Positions 6,243 through 15,352 are shown, counted from the stretch's first letter. The stretch: 46,116 bases of DNA from an uncultured Bacilli bacterium (GCA_944363915.1 CALVVR010000007.1:1-46116); one strand, 5' to 3'. The notes: generated by a model not told the origin, from the letters alone. Program-made: numbers and translations.

Positions 6243-7151
6243 ATGCATGTTAGTGTCTTATTAAAAGAAAGTATTGATAGTTTAAATTTAAAAGAAAATA
6301 GTATTATTGTCGATTGTACATTAGGTTATGCAGGACACAGTAGCGAAATACTAAAAAGAATAAAAAAAGGGTATTTATATGCATTTGATCAAGATAGTGA
6401 AGCAATCAAAGAATCTGATAAAAAATTAAGTAAAATTAATTCCAATTATAAAATAATTAATAGTAATTTTGTAAATTTAAAAAGTGAATTAGATAAATTA
6501 AATGTTAGTGAAGTAGATGGAATATTATATGATTTAGGTGTCTCTAGCCCTCAGTTAGATGAAAAAGAAAGAGGATTTAGTTTTCATCAAGATGCTAAAT
6601 TAGACATGCGCATGAATCAAAATCAAGAGTTAGATGCTTATTATGTTGTTAACAATTATGAAGAAAAAGAATTAATCAATATATTTAGAAAATATGGTGA
6701 AGAAAAATATGCTACTAGTATTGCTAAAGGGATAATTAAAAATAGACCTATTACAACAACTTTAGAATTAGTTGAAGTAATAAAAAATAATGTTCCGTTT
6801 AGTTATAAAAAAGAAAAACATCCAGCAAGAAAAGTATTTCAAGCAATTAGAATTGAAGTTAATGATGAATTAAATATTTTGGAAAGTAGTTTAAAACAAG
6901 CTTTGAATTTGATAAAAGTTGGCGGAAGAGTTAGTGTGATTACCTTTCATTCATTAGAAGATCGTATTTGTAAAAGAATATTTGATGAAGCAAGTAAAGT
7001 AGATAGCAGTTTAAAAAAATTGCCAATTATTCCTTTAGAATATCAACCTAAATATAAAATAATTGGTAGTGTTACCCCTAAGAAGGAAGAATTAAATAAT
7101 AATAATCGTGCTAGAAGCGCTAAATTAAGAATAATTGAAAGGGTTAGATAA
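6243..7151 (+). CDS. rsmH: 16S rRNA (cytosine1402-N4)-methyltransferase RsmH
   Basis: 302 aa, close to the usual 310. It has the SAM-binding start DCTLGYAGHSSEIL (family DxTxGxGGHS), the strongly conserved LYDLGVSSPQLDEKERGFSF (about 95-115), RMNQ, HPARKVFQAIRIEVNDEL and VITFHSLEDRICK. It methylates N4 of C1402 in the ribosomal P site. It lies 9 nt after mraZ, its standard neighbour, with ribosome site AAGGTG. Confidence 0.97.
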   Translation: MHVSVLLKESIDSLNLKENSIIVDCTLGYAGHSSEILKRIKKGYLYAFDQDSEAIKESDKKLSKINSNYKIINSNFVNLKSELDKLNVSEVDGILYDLGVSSPQLDEKERGFSFHQDAKLDMRMNQNQELDAYYVVNNYEEKELINIFRKYGEEKYATSIAKGIIKNRPITTTLELVEVIKNNVPFSYKKEKHPARKVFQAIRIEVNDELNILESSLKQALNLIKVGGRVSVITFHSLEDRICKRIFDEASKVDSSLKKLPIIPLEYQPKYKIIGSVTPKKEELNNNNRARSAKLRIIERVR

Positions 7152-7152
7152 A

Positions 7153-7440
7153 ATGGCAAGAAGAAAAAAGGGATTAAGCAAAGGAGAAAAATTATTATAT
7201 TTTAGTGGTATTTTATGTTTTACATTAGCCATTGTAATTAAAATCTTTTTTGGTGCTAGTATTGGTAATTATAAAATGAGCAATGAAAAAATAAGATATG
7301 AGATAGCTAGTGAGAAAAAAACGGTAGAAAGTCTAACAATGCAAGTTAGTGAACTAACTTCTTTTGATAATGTTTCAAAAGTTGTCAAAGATTTAGGTTT
7401 AGCGTATAATAATGATAATATTGTTGTTATCGAAGATTAA
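7153..7440 (+). CDS. ftsL: FtsL-like cell-division protein
   Basis: 95 aa. A short basic cytoplasmic tail (MARRKKG) is followed by one membrane helix (about 15-36) and an extracellular coiled-coil-like stretch ending in a leucine/valine-rich segment. The start at 7153 is 1 nt after the rsmH stop; an earlier in-frame codon inside rsmH lacks a ribosome site. FtsL proteins are poorly conserved in sequence. The call rests on size, topology and the canonical slot between rsmH and the division PBP. It would join DivIC/FtsB to recruit and activate the septal synthase. Confidence 0.7.
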   Translation: MARRKKGLSKGEKLLYFSGILCFTLAIVIKIFFGASIGNYKMSNEKIRYEIASEKKTVESLTMQVSELTSFDNVSKVVKDLGLAYNNDNIVVIED

Positions 7441-7451
7441 GAGGTGATAAT

Positions 7452-9626
7452 GTGAAAACAAGAAGTATGAAATGGAAAACCCCAATGGTTGTTTTTTGTG
7501 TATTTCTTGTTTTTATTTTGATCTTATTTTTACAGTACATTTATTTAGCCATTTCTCCTAATGTTTACGGGATTAATATGCAAGAATTTGCATCTAACCG
7601 AAATACTTACTCTTCTTTATTACATGCTCAAAGAGGAACTATTTATGACAGCCAGGGCGATATTTTAGCGCAAGATGTTTCCAGCTATACAGTAATTGCA
7701 TATTTGGATGAGAGTCGAACTGGTTCTTCAAAAACTTTATACCATGTGGCTGATAAACAAATGACAGCTGAAGCTCTAGCGCCTTTATTAAATATGGAAG
7801 TAGATGAAATATTAGAATTATTAAATCGAGATGTTTATCAAGTTGAATTGGGTCCGGGTGGAAGAGGTATTACTGAAATATTAAAGAAAAAGATCGAAGA
7901 ATTAAATTTACCAGGTATTGATTTTATTGAAAGTTATAAAAGGTATTACCCTAACGGTGATTTTGCTTCTTATATTGTTGGATATGCCAAAAAACAAAAT
8001 GTTGATGTTACATTAGACAATACAACTAAAAAAGAAGAAATGTTAGTAGGAGAATTAGGAATTGAAGTAGAGTATAATGAATTATTGCAAGGGCAAAATG
8101 GTTATATTAGTTACCAACAAGATCGTTATGGTTATAAAATACCTGATACTCCTGAGATAAATGAACCGGCGGTTGACGGTAGTGATATTTATTTAACTAT
8201 CGATGCAAATATTCAAAGAATTTTAGAATCAGTAGTTGATGAAAATGTTGAATTATATGATCCAGAATGGGTAACAATTAATGTTATGGATGCTAAAACA
8301 GGCGATATTTTGGGTTCAGCTTCTAGTCCATCTTTTGATCCTAACAAATTAAATTTAACTAATTATGAAAATCCATTAACTTCCTTTGTTTATGAACCTG
8401 GTAGTGTCATGAAAACATATACTTATATGTGTGCCATTGAAAAAGGAACATATAAAGGTGATCAACTATATCATTCTGGTCATATTACAATCGAAGATAC
8501 AAATATTTATGATTGGAATAATGTCGGTTGGGGAGATATTACTTACGATCGGGGGTTTATTTTATCTAGTAATGTAGCAACTTCTAATATTATGCAGAAT
8601 TTTTTGACTAAAGATGAGTTGAAAGATTGTTTGGAAAGTTATGGATTTGGTGAAACCACAGGAATAGAATTACCAAGAGAATTATCTGGAAGTGTGGTAT
8701 TTAATTATCCTGTTGAAGTGGCTGCTGCTTCTTATGGTCAAGGTATTACCACTACTCCTATCCAACACTTACAAGCATTGAGCATTATTGCTAACAATGG
8801 CTATATGGTTAAACCTCATATTGTAAGCAAAATTGTCCAAAACGGCGAAGTTACTTACGAAAGAAAAGTTGCTAAAAGTGATAGAATTGTTAGCCAAACA
8901 ACTATTGATAAAATAAAAGAATTAATGTATGGCGCTGTTAATGATGAAGAAGGGGGAGCTATTGGTTTAGCTTATCGTGTTGATGGGTTAGATATAATTG
9001 GTAAAACCGGAACAGCTGAGATATATGATGAAGAACACGGTGGTTATTTGACTGGTTGGTTAGATTATATATATTCATTTTCGGGAATGTTTCCGGCTGA
9101 CGATCCTGAAATAATTATCTTTGTTTCAGTTAAAAGACCGAATAACGGATCTAACATTGGTATAAAAACAATGACTCAATCAGCAATTGAATCAATTGCT
9201 AAATATAAAGGTTATATCAGTAATGATACTAATGATGATACAATTAACGATGTTACTATTGAAAACTATGTTAATTTAAGTTCAGAAGAAGTTGAAAAAG
9301 ATTTAGAAAATAAAGGCTTAGATGTTGTTTTACTAGGCGATGGTGATAGAATTATAAGACAGTATCCAGCGTCTGGTACAACTTTATTAACTGGTGATAA
9401 AGTATTTTTACTAACAAATACTAAAGAAATTCTAATACCAGATTTAGTTGGTTATTCTAGAATTGAGGCAATTGCTTTACTAGAATTGCTCGATGTTGAA
9501 TACGAATTAGATGGATATGGATTTGTTACTGAACAAAGTATTAAAGCAGGAGAACAAATAACAGATAAGATAAAACTTACTTTAAAACAAAAATATGAAG
9601 AAGAGGAAGAAGATGCGGAGGATTAA
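7452..9626 (+). CDS. ftsI: Class B penicillin-binding protein (FtsI/PBP2B-SpoVD type) with C-terminal PASTA domains
   Basis: 724 aa. One N-terminal membrane helix (about 13-34), a PBP dimerisation domain with RGTIYDSQGDILA, then a transpeptidase domain with catalytic S318-V-M-K321, S372-S-N374 and K518-T-G. Two PASTA modules (about 590-710) precede an acidic tail of E/D residues. It cross-links septal peptidoglycan on the outer face of the membrane; PASTA modules bind wall fragments. Start is the GTG at 7452, 5 nt after GAGGTG; the ATG two bases earlier is followed at once by a stop. The next dcw genes (mraY, murD and others) are absent, so the cluster is split in this genome. Confidence 0.92.
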   Translation: MKTRSMKWKTPMVVFCVFLVFILILFLQYIYLAISPNVYGINMQEFASNRNTYSSLLHAQRGTIYDSQGDILAQDVSSYTVIAYLDESRTGSSKTLYHVADKQMTAEALAPLLNMEVDEILELLNRDVYQVELGPGGRGITEILKKKIEELNLPGIDFIESYKRYYPNGDFASYIVGYAKKQNVDVTLDNTTKKEEMLVGELGIEVEYNELLQGQNGYISYQQDRYGYKIPDTPEINEPAVDGSDIYLTIDANIQRILESVVDENVELYDPEWVTINVMDAKTGDILGSASSPSFDPNKLNLTNYENPLTSFVYEPGSVMKTYTYMCAIEKGTYKGDQLYHSGHITIEDTNIYDWNNVGWGDITYDRGFILSSNVATSNIMQNFLTKDELKDCLESYGFGETTGIELPRELSGSVVFNYPVEVAAASYGQGITTTPIQHLQALSIIANNGYMVKPHIVSKIVQNGEVTYERKVAKSDRIVSQTTIDKIKELMYGAVNDEEGGAIGLAYRVDGLDIIGKTGTAEIYDEEHGGYLTGWLDYIYSFSGMFPADDPEIIIFVSVKRPNNGSNIGIKTMTQSAIESIAKYKGYISNDTNDDTINDVTIENYVNLSSEEVEKDLENKGLDVVLLGDGDRIIRQYPASGTTLLTGDKVFLLTNTKEILIPDLVGYSRIEAIALLELLDVEYELDGYGFVTEQSIKAGEQITDKIKLTLKQKYEEEEEDAED

Positions 9627-9640
9627 CTTCGCATTTTTTG
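9613..9640 (+). terminator. Terminator of the mraZ operon
   Basis: ATGCGGAG (9613-9620) pairs with CTTCGCAT (9627-9634) with one G-T pair. The loop contains the PBP stop codon, and a T run follows. Confidence 0.85.
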
Positions 9641-9662
9641 TTGTATAAAAAATATAAAATAT

Positions 9663-9693
9663 CCTCAATATTATCATAGAATAATATTGGAGG
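9663..9693 (+). promoter_or_regulatory. Leader hairpin covering the clpC ribosome site
   Basis: CCTCAATATTAT (9663-9674) pairs with ATAATATTG-AGG (9681-9693) across a 6-nt loop, with one bulged G at 9690. This gives a 12-bp, AU-rich stem. The pairing includes most of the GGAGGAG ribosome site (9689-9695) of clpC. A long AU stem that hides a ribosome site of a heat-shock gene suggests a thermosensor-like switch. This is inference from pairing only. Confidence 0.5.
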
Positions 9694-9701
9694 AGATAAT
9701 T

Positions 9702-11990
9702 ATGTTTGGACAATTTACGGAAGAAGCAAGAAAAATATTAATTAATGCGAAAGTAGAAATGACAGAACTAAAACATCCTTATGTTGGTAGTGAACATTTT
9801 TTATTAGCTGTTTTAAAGGGTAAAAATAATGTTTCTAAAAGATTAAAACAATATAATTTAGATTATGATAAATTCAAAGAAAAATTAATTGAAACAGTTG
9901 GAATTGGAAGTAAATCAAGCCAGTGGTTTTTATATACGCCATTACTTAAAAGAGTGATGGAAAATGCTATGCTTGATTGTAAAGAGAATAATACAGATGT
10001 AACGATTGAATCATTATTTTCTAATCTTTTAGAAGAGGGTGAAGGAGTAGCTATTAGAATATTAATCAGTTTAAATATTGACCTAGATAGTCTATATAAT
10101 GAATTTAGTTACAAAATATTTAAAAAGAAAAAAAATAAAAAACTTTTATTAGAGGAATTAGGAACAGATTTAACCAAAAAAGCTAGTGAATTAGATCCTG
10201 TTATTGGAAGAGACGATGAAATTAAAAGAATGATTGAAATACTATCTAGAAGAACTAAGAACAACCCGTTATTAATTGGTGAAGCAGGAGTTGGTAAGAC
10301 CGCTATTGTCGAACAATTAAGTAAAATGATAGCTGAAGGAAATGTTCCTAATACCTTAAAAAACAAACGAATCATTAGTCTAGACATGGCTACTTTAGTA
10401 GCTGGTACTAAATACCGTGGTGAATTTGAAGAACGAGTAAAAAAAGTTTTAAATGAAGTCGAAGAAGATGATGAAATAATTTTATTTATTGATGAAATAC
10501 ATACTTTAGTCGGAGCTGGAGGAGCTGAAGGAGCAATTGATGCTTCTAATATTTTTAAACCAGCTTTAGCAAGAAATAAATTAAGATGCATTGGTGCAAC
10601 TACCATTAGCGAATATAAAAAATTTATTGAAACTGATAAAGCATTAGAAAGAAGATTTCAAAAAGTTAAGGTTGATATACCTAATCAAGAAGTAGTTAAA
10701 AAAATATTATTAAGGCTTAAACCAATTTATGAGGATTATCACCATGTTTTAATTAATGATAATATTATTGATAAAATAATAGAATTAAGCGATAAATATA
10801 TTTATGATCGTAACCAGCCAGATAAAGCAATCGACATTTTAGACGAAGTATGTGCGAAAGCTAGTTTAAAAGAGAGTAAAGAATTAACTTTATATAATGA
10901 TTTAAATAGAAAATTACAAAATTTAATAAAAAATAAAAATGAAGCAGTTAGCAAAAATGATTTTAAAAAAGCTAGTAATTATAAAAAAAATGAATTTGAA
11001 TTAATGGATAAAATTAACAATTTAGAACTTATCTTATGCAATAAAAAAAGAAATGAAGTTACCATTAATGATGTAGCCCATGTTATTCATGATAAAACGC
11101 AAATTCCAATTTATGAAATATTAAATGAAAATGACAAAGTGATTGCTAAGATGAATAATGAAATAGCAAGTAAAATTATCGGTCAGGATGAAGCTATCAA
11201 AGAAGTTATCAATATAGCTAAAAAAATAAAATTAGGTTTTAAAGATGATAAATGTTATTCTTTAATGTTTGTAGGTCCTACTGGAGTTGGAAAAACGGAA
11301 TTAGCTTTAAATTTTGGCTTTTGTTTAGCCAATAAGAATGTGATTAGATTAGATATGAGTGAATTTAGTGAGGCTCATAGTGTTAGTAGATTTATAGGAG
11401 CTCCTCCAGGATATATCGGATATAGCGATAATAAAACAATTTTAGAAGAAATAAAAAATAAACCTTTTTCTGTTCTGATTTTAGATGAAATAGAAAGAGC
11501 TAACAATAGTATTATTAATCTTTTATTTCAAATTTTAGATAATGGAAAAATAAAAGATGCCAAAGGAAATGAAATTTATTTTAATAATATTGTTATCGTG
11601 ATGACTTCTAATGTTGGCTTTGATGAAATTAATGTTGGTTTTAATAAAAATAACAATAATATCTCTAGATTAAAAGAATATTTTAGCTTACCATTTATCA
11701 ATCGAATTGATAATATTATTAGTTTTAATTCTTTAAAAGAAGAAGATATAATTAAATTAGTTGAATTTAAATTAAGAAAACTAATTAATAAATATAAAAA
11801 TAGGATTAAAGTTAAAATTGATAAAAATATAATTAACGAAATATTAAAATTAACTAATTATCGAGAATTTGGTGCTAGAAAGATTGATAAAATCATTAAA
11901 AATAAATTAGAAAATATTATTTTGGATAAAATTATTTTAGGAAGAAAATCAGTTAACATTAAAAGCATTGAACAAACAATAAAAGTTTAA
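9702..11990 (+). CDS. clpC: ClpC-type AAA+ unfoldase
   Basis: 762 aa, somewhat shorter than the roughly 810-820 typical of ClpC. An N-terminal Clp repeat domain (MFGQFTEEARKIL..HPYVGSEH) is followed by AAA-1 with Walker A GEAGVGKT at 193-200 and LFIDEIHTLVGAG. A middle segment has a UVR-like stretch (FKKASNYKKNE). AAA-2 has GPTGVGKT at 525-532, LDEIERA and APPGYIGY. A VGF tripeptide after AAA-2 fits a ClpP-docking loop. It unfolds proteins for ClpP. The start at 9702 has GGAGGAG 6 nt upstream. No mcsA/mcsB/ctsR neighbours and no CtsR tandem repeat are seen; regulation may instead lie in the leader hairpin. Confidence 0.9.
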   Translation: MFGQFTEEARKILINAKVEMTELKHPYVGSEHFLLAVLKGKNNVSKRLKQYNLDYDKFKEKLIETVGIGSKSSQWFLYTPLLKRVMENAMLDCKENNTDVTIESLFSNLLEEGEGVAIRILISLNIDLDSLYNEFSYKIFKKKKNKKLLLEELGTDLTKKASELDPVIGRDDEIKRMIEILSRRTKNNPLLIGEAGVGKTAIVEQLSKMIAEGNVPNTLKNKRIISLDMATLVAGTKYRGEFEERVKKVLNEVEEDDEIILFIDEIHTLVGAGGAEGAIDASNIFKPALARNKLRCIGATTISEYKKFIETDKALERRFQKVKVDIPNQEVVKKILLRLKPIYEDYHHVLINDNIIDKIIELSDKYIYDRNQPDKAIDILDEVCAKASLKESKELTLYNDLNRKLQNLIKNKNEAVSKNDFKKASNYKKNEFELMDKINNLELILCNKKRNEVTINDVAHVIHDKTQIPIYEILNENDKVIAKMNNEIASKIIGQDEAIKEVINIAKKIKLGFKDDKCYSLMFVGPTGVGKTELALNFGFCLANKNVIRLDMSEFSEAHSVSRFIGAPPGYIGYSDNKTILEEIKNKPFSVLILDEIERANNSIINLLFQILDNGKIKDAKGNEIYFNNIVIVMTSNVGFDEINVGFNKNNNNISRLKEYFSLPFINRIDNIISFNSLKEEDIIKLVEFKLRKLINKYKNRIKVKIDKNIINEILKLTNYREFGARKIDKIIKNKLENIILDKIILGRKSVNIKSIEQTIKV

Positions 11991-12000
11991 AAAAATAATA

Positions 12001-12034
12001 AAAAATCAGAAAACAAACTTTTTGATTTTTTTTT
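12001..12034 (+). terminator. Terminator of clpC
   Basis: AAAAATCA..AAAA pairs with TTTTTGATTTTT around a short loop, followed by more T. Confidence 0.7.
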
Positions 12035-12085
12035 ATGAGAAAATATTTTTCTTAAATCATTTATTTTGTTCTAAAAATATGTTAC

Positions 12086-12091
12086 TATAAT
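12086..12091 (+). promoter_or_regulatory. -10 box of the PII-like/antiporter operon
   Basis: A consensus TATAAT lies 15 nt before the ATG at 12106 and just ahead of GGAGGT. TTGTTC (12066-12071) is only 14 bp upstream, so the -35 is uncertain and the leader is very short. Confidence 0.5.
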
Positions 12092-12105
12092 AGTGGAGGT
12101 AGAAC

Positions 12106-12423
12106 ATGAAATTAGCAATACTTATTTTAAAAGAAGATGAATTATTAGATAAATTAATTAAGAAATTAAATGAAAATAATTTTCATAATTTAACTACTAT
12201 TAATAGTGAGTGTGTATCACCTAGCGGTAATAATAAAAGTGTGCAAGTTTTTAGTTCATTACGTTATATTATGAATTATTTTTACGACGATAGTAGAGTT
12301 ATATTTATTCCAATTGAAGAAGAAAAAGTTGATGATTTATTTAAGGTGACATCTAATATTCTAACTAAAGATAAATATATGTTCTTAATTTTACCAGTTG
12401 ATAGAATTGAAGGTAAATTATAA
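12106..12423 (+). CDS. Small PII-like (ferredoxin-fold) protein, putative antiporter regulator
   Basis: 105 aa. It opens MKLAILILKEDELLDKLIKKL, a beta strand then helix, and ends LPVDRIEGKL, like the IxPVxxxxG ends of PII/CutA/DarA-type proteins. No T-loop motif of classical GlnB is seen. Its stop overlaps the antiporter start by one base (TAATG), implying coupled translation. PII-like proteins that bind nucleotides are known beside transporters, so a sensor that gates the antiporter is plausible. No close family is recognised. Confidence 0.45.
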   Translation: MKLAILILKEDELLDKLIKKLNENNFHNLTTINSECVSPSGNNKSVQVFSSLRYIMNYFYDDSRVIFIPIEEEKVDDLFKVTSNILTKDKYMFLILPVDRIEGKL

Positions 12424-13571
12424 TGGAAGTTTTAGTTAGTATTGCAGCTATTTTATTTTTTGGAATTATTTGTGGGAAGTTAATAAAATTATTTAAACTA
12501 CCAGAAGTTACTGGCTATTTATTAACTGGTTTATTGATTGGACCCTATGTTTTAAATTTAGTTAGTTTAGATGACATTTATATTTTAGAGCCTTTTACAA
12601 CCATCGCTTTAACTTTTATTTCGTTTTTAGTCGGAGCAGAATTAAAATGGAAATACGTCAAAAGATTAGGTAGTAAACCTTTTGTTATTGGAATTACTAC
12701 TTCTATTTGTGCTTTAATTTTAGTTACTGTTGGGTGTATATTAATTGGCTATGACTTTAAGATTAGTTTATTGTTAGGAGCTATCGCCACATCTGCAGCT
12801 CCTGCTAGTGTTTTAATGATTGTCAAAGAATATAAAGCTAATGGTGATTTTACTAAAACAATGTTAAGTGTTATCGCAATAAGTGATATTGTATCGGTAA
12901 TTTTGTTTGGTATTTCTTTAGCTTTGGTAAAAGACAACTCTTCTATTTTACTTTCTTTAATCGAACCTTTAAAAGAAATAATTCTTTCTTTATTAATTGG
13001 TGGTGTTTTAGGTTATACAATTGGCTATTTATCACGTTTCTTAAACAAACATGGTGATATTATTACTTTAATAATTGTAGCTATTTTTGCTGATATTTTA
13101 GTATGTCATTTAATTGGTATTTCACAATTATTATCAGCGATGATTATGGGTATTACTTTTATTAATTCTTTTAATAATCATATAACTGATAAGGTTTTAG
13201 ATGTTATTGATGATATTTCAACTCCAATTTTAATGATATTTTTTGTCTTATCAGGTGCAAGTTTTGATTTTATTACCTTACCATCAATTTGGTTAATCGG
13301 ATTAACTTATATAATATTACGAATTGGCGGTAAAGTAATTGGTAATTTTATAGGTTCAAAAATAATGAAAGAGACTAAAAACATTACAAAATACTTAGGA
13401 TTTACTTTACTTTTTCAAACAGGTATAGCAATTGGCCTTGCGACTTTAGCTTCAACTGTTATTGGAAATGGCGAATTATTAATTGCTGTAGTTGTTGCTT
13501 CTAGTTTTATCTTTGACGTTATTTGTCCGTTATTGACAAAATATGTTTTAAAAAAATCTAAAGAAATATAG
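12423..13571 (+). CDS. CPA2-family cation:proton antiporter
   Basis: 382 aa, all membrane, with about 12-13 hydrophobic segments. Typical CPA2 features are an N-terminal GKLIKLFKLPEVTGYLLTG (inner-core helix), TSAAPASVLMIVKE followed by AISDIVSV (unwound helix and the DIV aspartate region) and the later QLLSAMIMG. It lacks a C-terminal TrkA-N domain, which is common in Bacillota GerN/NapA-like members. It exchanges Na+ or K+ for H+ across the cytoplasmic membrane. It is translationally coupled to the small protein before it. Confidence 0.88.
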   Translation: MEVLVSIAAILFFGIICGKLIKLFKLPEVTGYLLTGLLIGPYVLNLVSLDDIYILEPFTTIALTFISFLVGAELKWKYVKRLGSKPFVIGITTSICALILVTVGCILIGYDFKISLLLGAIATSAAPASVLMIVKEYKANGDFTKTMLSVIAISDIVSVILFGISLALVKDNSSILLSLIEPLKEIILSLLIGGVLGYTIGYLSRFLNKHGDIITLIIVAIFADILVCHLIGISQLLSAMIMGITFINSFNNHITDKVLDVIDDISTPILMIFFVLSGASFDFITLPSIWLIGLTYIILRIGGKVIGNFIGSKIMKETKNITKYLGFTLLFQTGIAIGLATLASTVIGNGELLIAVVVASSFIFDVICPLLTKYVLKKSKEI

Positions 13572-13579
13572 GTGATCAA

Positions 13580-14614
13580 ATGTTTGAAAATTACTTTAAA
13601 AGGTTAGTTAAACTTAATGTTTTTCCAGGATGTAATTATGCCATTATTCATAATGATAAATTAGAAATAGGTAGTGTTGGTGCCAAAGCTTTGGTCCCTG
13701 AAATAGAAAAAAATGATATTAATACTTTATATGATCTTGCTTCACTTACTAAAGTGTTAGTTACTAATGTTTTAATTACTAAACTATTAGAAGAAAATAA
13801 AATTAAACTGGGTGATAAAATAAAAACATATTTGCCTAAATTTAAATATGATAATATCACAATATTTCATCTATTAACTCACTCATCAGGGTTAATTGCT
13901 GATGTGAATTGGGAAAAAGTTAATAGTAAAGATGAATTAATTGAATTTTTCTATAATAAAAAACTATATTATGAAACAGGAACAGATGTTATTTATTCAG
14001 ATTTAAACTTTATGTTTTTAGGTTTTATTGTTGAAAAATTATATGGTAAACCATTAGACGTTTTAGCTTATGAAAAAATATTTAAACCACTTCATATGAA
14101 CAATACTTGTTTTAATCCAAATAACAAAAAATTATGTGCACCAACGGAAGTGACAAAAAAAAGAGGAGTTGTAAGAGGCATAGTTCATGATGAAAAAACG
14201 TGGATGATGAATGGTGTAAGTGGTGCAGCTGGTGTTTTTTCTAATATTTTTGATTTAGTTAAATTTGTTATAATGATTTTAAACGATGGAATGATAGGTG
14301 ATAAGAAATATATTGATAAAAAATATATTGATTTATGGGCTAAACCATTTGTTAAAGGAAAAGAAAAAAATGTAAGAGGATTAGGTTGGGGAGTTGGCAA
14401 AAGTAAAATAACAGGATCTCTTTGTAGTAACAATACAATTTATCATACTGGCTTTACTGGCAATACTTTAATTATTGATCGTGAAAATAAAATAGCTTTT
14501 ATTTTATTATCTAATCGAATTCATCCGACTAGAGATAATAAATTATTAGCTAACAAAAGAAAATACATAGTTAATTATATTTATAAAAATATTGGTAAAA
14601 TACATAATTCTTGA
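13580..14614 (+). CDS. Serine hydrolase of the beta-lactamase/transpeptidase-like family (PF00144)
   Basis: 344 aa. Catalytic S-L-T-K in DLASLTKVLVTN (about residues 57-60), a Tyr motif YSDLNF (about 137, YxN-like as in EstB-type esterases) and HTGFTGN (about 289) in place of KTG. GAAGVFSN and LLTHSSGL are also typical. No signal peptide is seen, so it is probably cytoplasmic. Substrate is unknown: D-amino-acyl peptide, ester or cell-wall fragment. It sits 8 nt after the antiporter with GGTGATC as ribosome site and ends with TGA, showing that TGA is a stop here. Confidence 0.85.
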   Translation: MFENYFKRLVKLNVFPGCNYAIIHNDKLEIGSVGAKALVPEIEKNDINTLYDLASLTKVLVTNVLITKLLEENKIKLGDKIKTYLPKFKYDNITIFHLLTHSSGLIADVNWEKVNSKDELIEFFYNKKLYYETGTDVIYSDLNFMFLGFIVEKLYGKPLDVLAYEKIFKPLHMNNTCFNPNNKKLCAPTEVTKKRGVVRGIVHDEKTWMMNGVSGAAGVFSNIFDLVKFVIMILNDGMIGDKKYIDKKYIDLWAKPFVKGKEKNVRGLGWGVGKSKITGSLCSNNTIYHTGFTGNTLIIDRENKIAFILLSNRIHPTRDNKLLANKRKYIVNYIYKNIGKIHNS

Positions 14615-14620
14615 AAAATG

Positions 14621-14724
14621 ATTCTTTGTTGAATAGCGTTGGTGAAAATAAAAAACTAACGATAATTTAGTGGTTAATAATAATGGTCAAGTCGAAATGT
14701 TTTACCCTTATTTATAAATAAAAG
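14621..14724. repeat. Dispersed ~100-bp hairpin repeat, copy 3
   Basis: ATTCTTTGTTGAATAGCGTT and AAAAACTAACGAT, then GGTCAAGTC-GAAA-TGTTTTACC and TTTATAAATA, follow the order of the copies at 3716 and 3979. The hairpin here is imperfect but keeps the GAAA loop. The copy lies directly after a gene end and next to insertion-sequence remains. Confidence 0.55.
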
Positions 14725-14748
14725 TCAGACTATTAACAATTTTATTTG

Positions 14749-14865
14749 TCAACAGTCTACATATTCCTTTATTATTTTACTTCTACCTTTTCAGTTATTA
14801 TATAAACTTACTACCTGTTGTTTAAATTCATCTGTAAATTCTAGTCTTTCTCTTCTTTGTGACAT
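14749..14865 (-). pseudogene. IS3-family OrfA remnant
   Basis: From ATG 14865 on the minus strand the reading begins MSQRRERLEFTDEFKQQVV. This matches the start of IS3/IS150-type OrfA helix-turn-helix proteins. A strong AGGAGG-type ribosome site lies upstream. A TGA interrupts it after LYNN, where relatives usually have Gly; reading continues KGRSKIIKEYV and stops again. No OrfB follows. It is a dead fragment of about 40 codons. Confidence 0.75.
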
Positions 14866-14959
14866 GTGTTATTTCCTCCTATAATTTTATTACTTCTATT
14901 TTAACATATCCTTAATGAAGCTGCTTAATTTATTGTAACCTATTCAATATAAATGAGTT

Positions 14960-15239
14960 AAGATAATTGAAGGACATCTTATGGCAGATCATGTTCATAT
15001 GCTTGTCGCAATATCTCCTAAAATGAGGGTTTCAAAAAAATACGATGATGTTATTTGAACGACATGCAGAATTAAAATATAAATTAGGAAATAGAAATTT
15101 TTGGGCAAAAGGATATTATATAAGTATAGTAGGATTAAATGAAACAACGATAAGAAAATATATACAAGACCAAGAAAAATAAGATCAAATAGAAGATAAG
15201 ATGATGAAAAAAGAATATAAAAACCCTTTTAAAGGGTAG
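14960..15239 (+). pseudogene. tnpA: IS200/IS605 TnpA remnant
   Basis: Frame one reads KIIEGHLMADHVHMLVAISPK, containing the HUH motif (HVH) of Y1 transposases. After a frame change and a missing segment it reads RHAELKYKLGNRNFWAKGYY, then KYIQDQEK, a stop, and finally NPFKG. All are recognisable TnpA blocks. The N-terminus is missing. The catalytic Tyr region (Y..DQ) is broken by a stop. It cannot encode an active transposase. Confidence 0.85.
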
Positions 15240-15329
15240 TTAGAAAAAAAGGCAATGAGGCTTGAACAAAGAGAAAGTCAGCTGTTTTAAAATGGTTGGC
15301 CAATAATTTGCCTTTTTAGGGTTTGTGTA

Positions 15330-15352
15330 AACCACGTCTTTTAGGCGTGGTT
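15330..15352. mobile_element. IS200/IS605-type end hairpin
   Basis: AACCACG (15330-15336) pairs with CGTGGTT (15346-15352) just after the TnpA remnant. This is the stem type used at the right end of IS200 elements. With the TnpA remnant it marks the right edge of a decayed insertion at about 15355. The matching left end is not evident. Confidence 0.6.

Noticed and set aside
9687-9701. Earlier clpC start at 9687.
   Set aside because: That codon overlaps the ribosome site; the conserved MFGxFTxxA begins at 9702.
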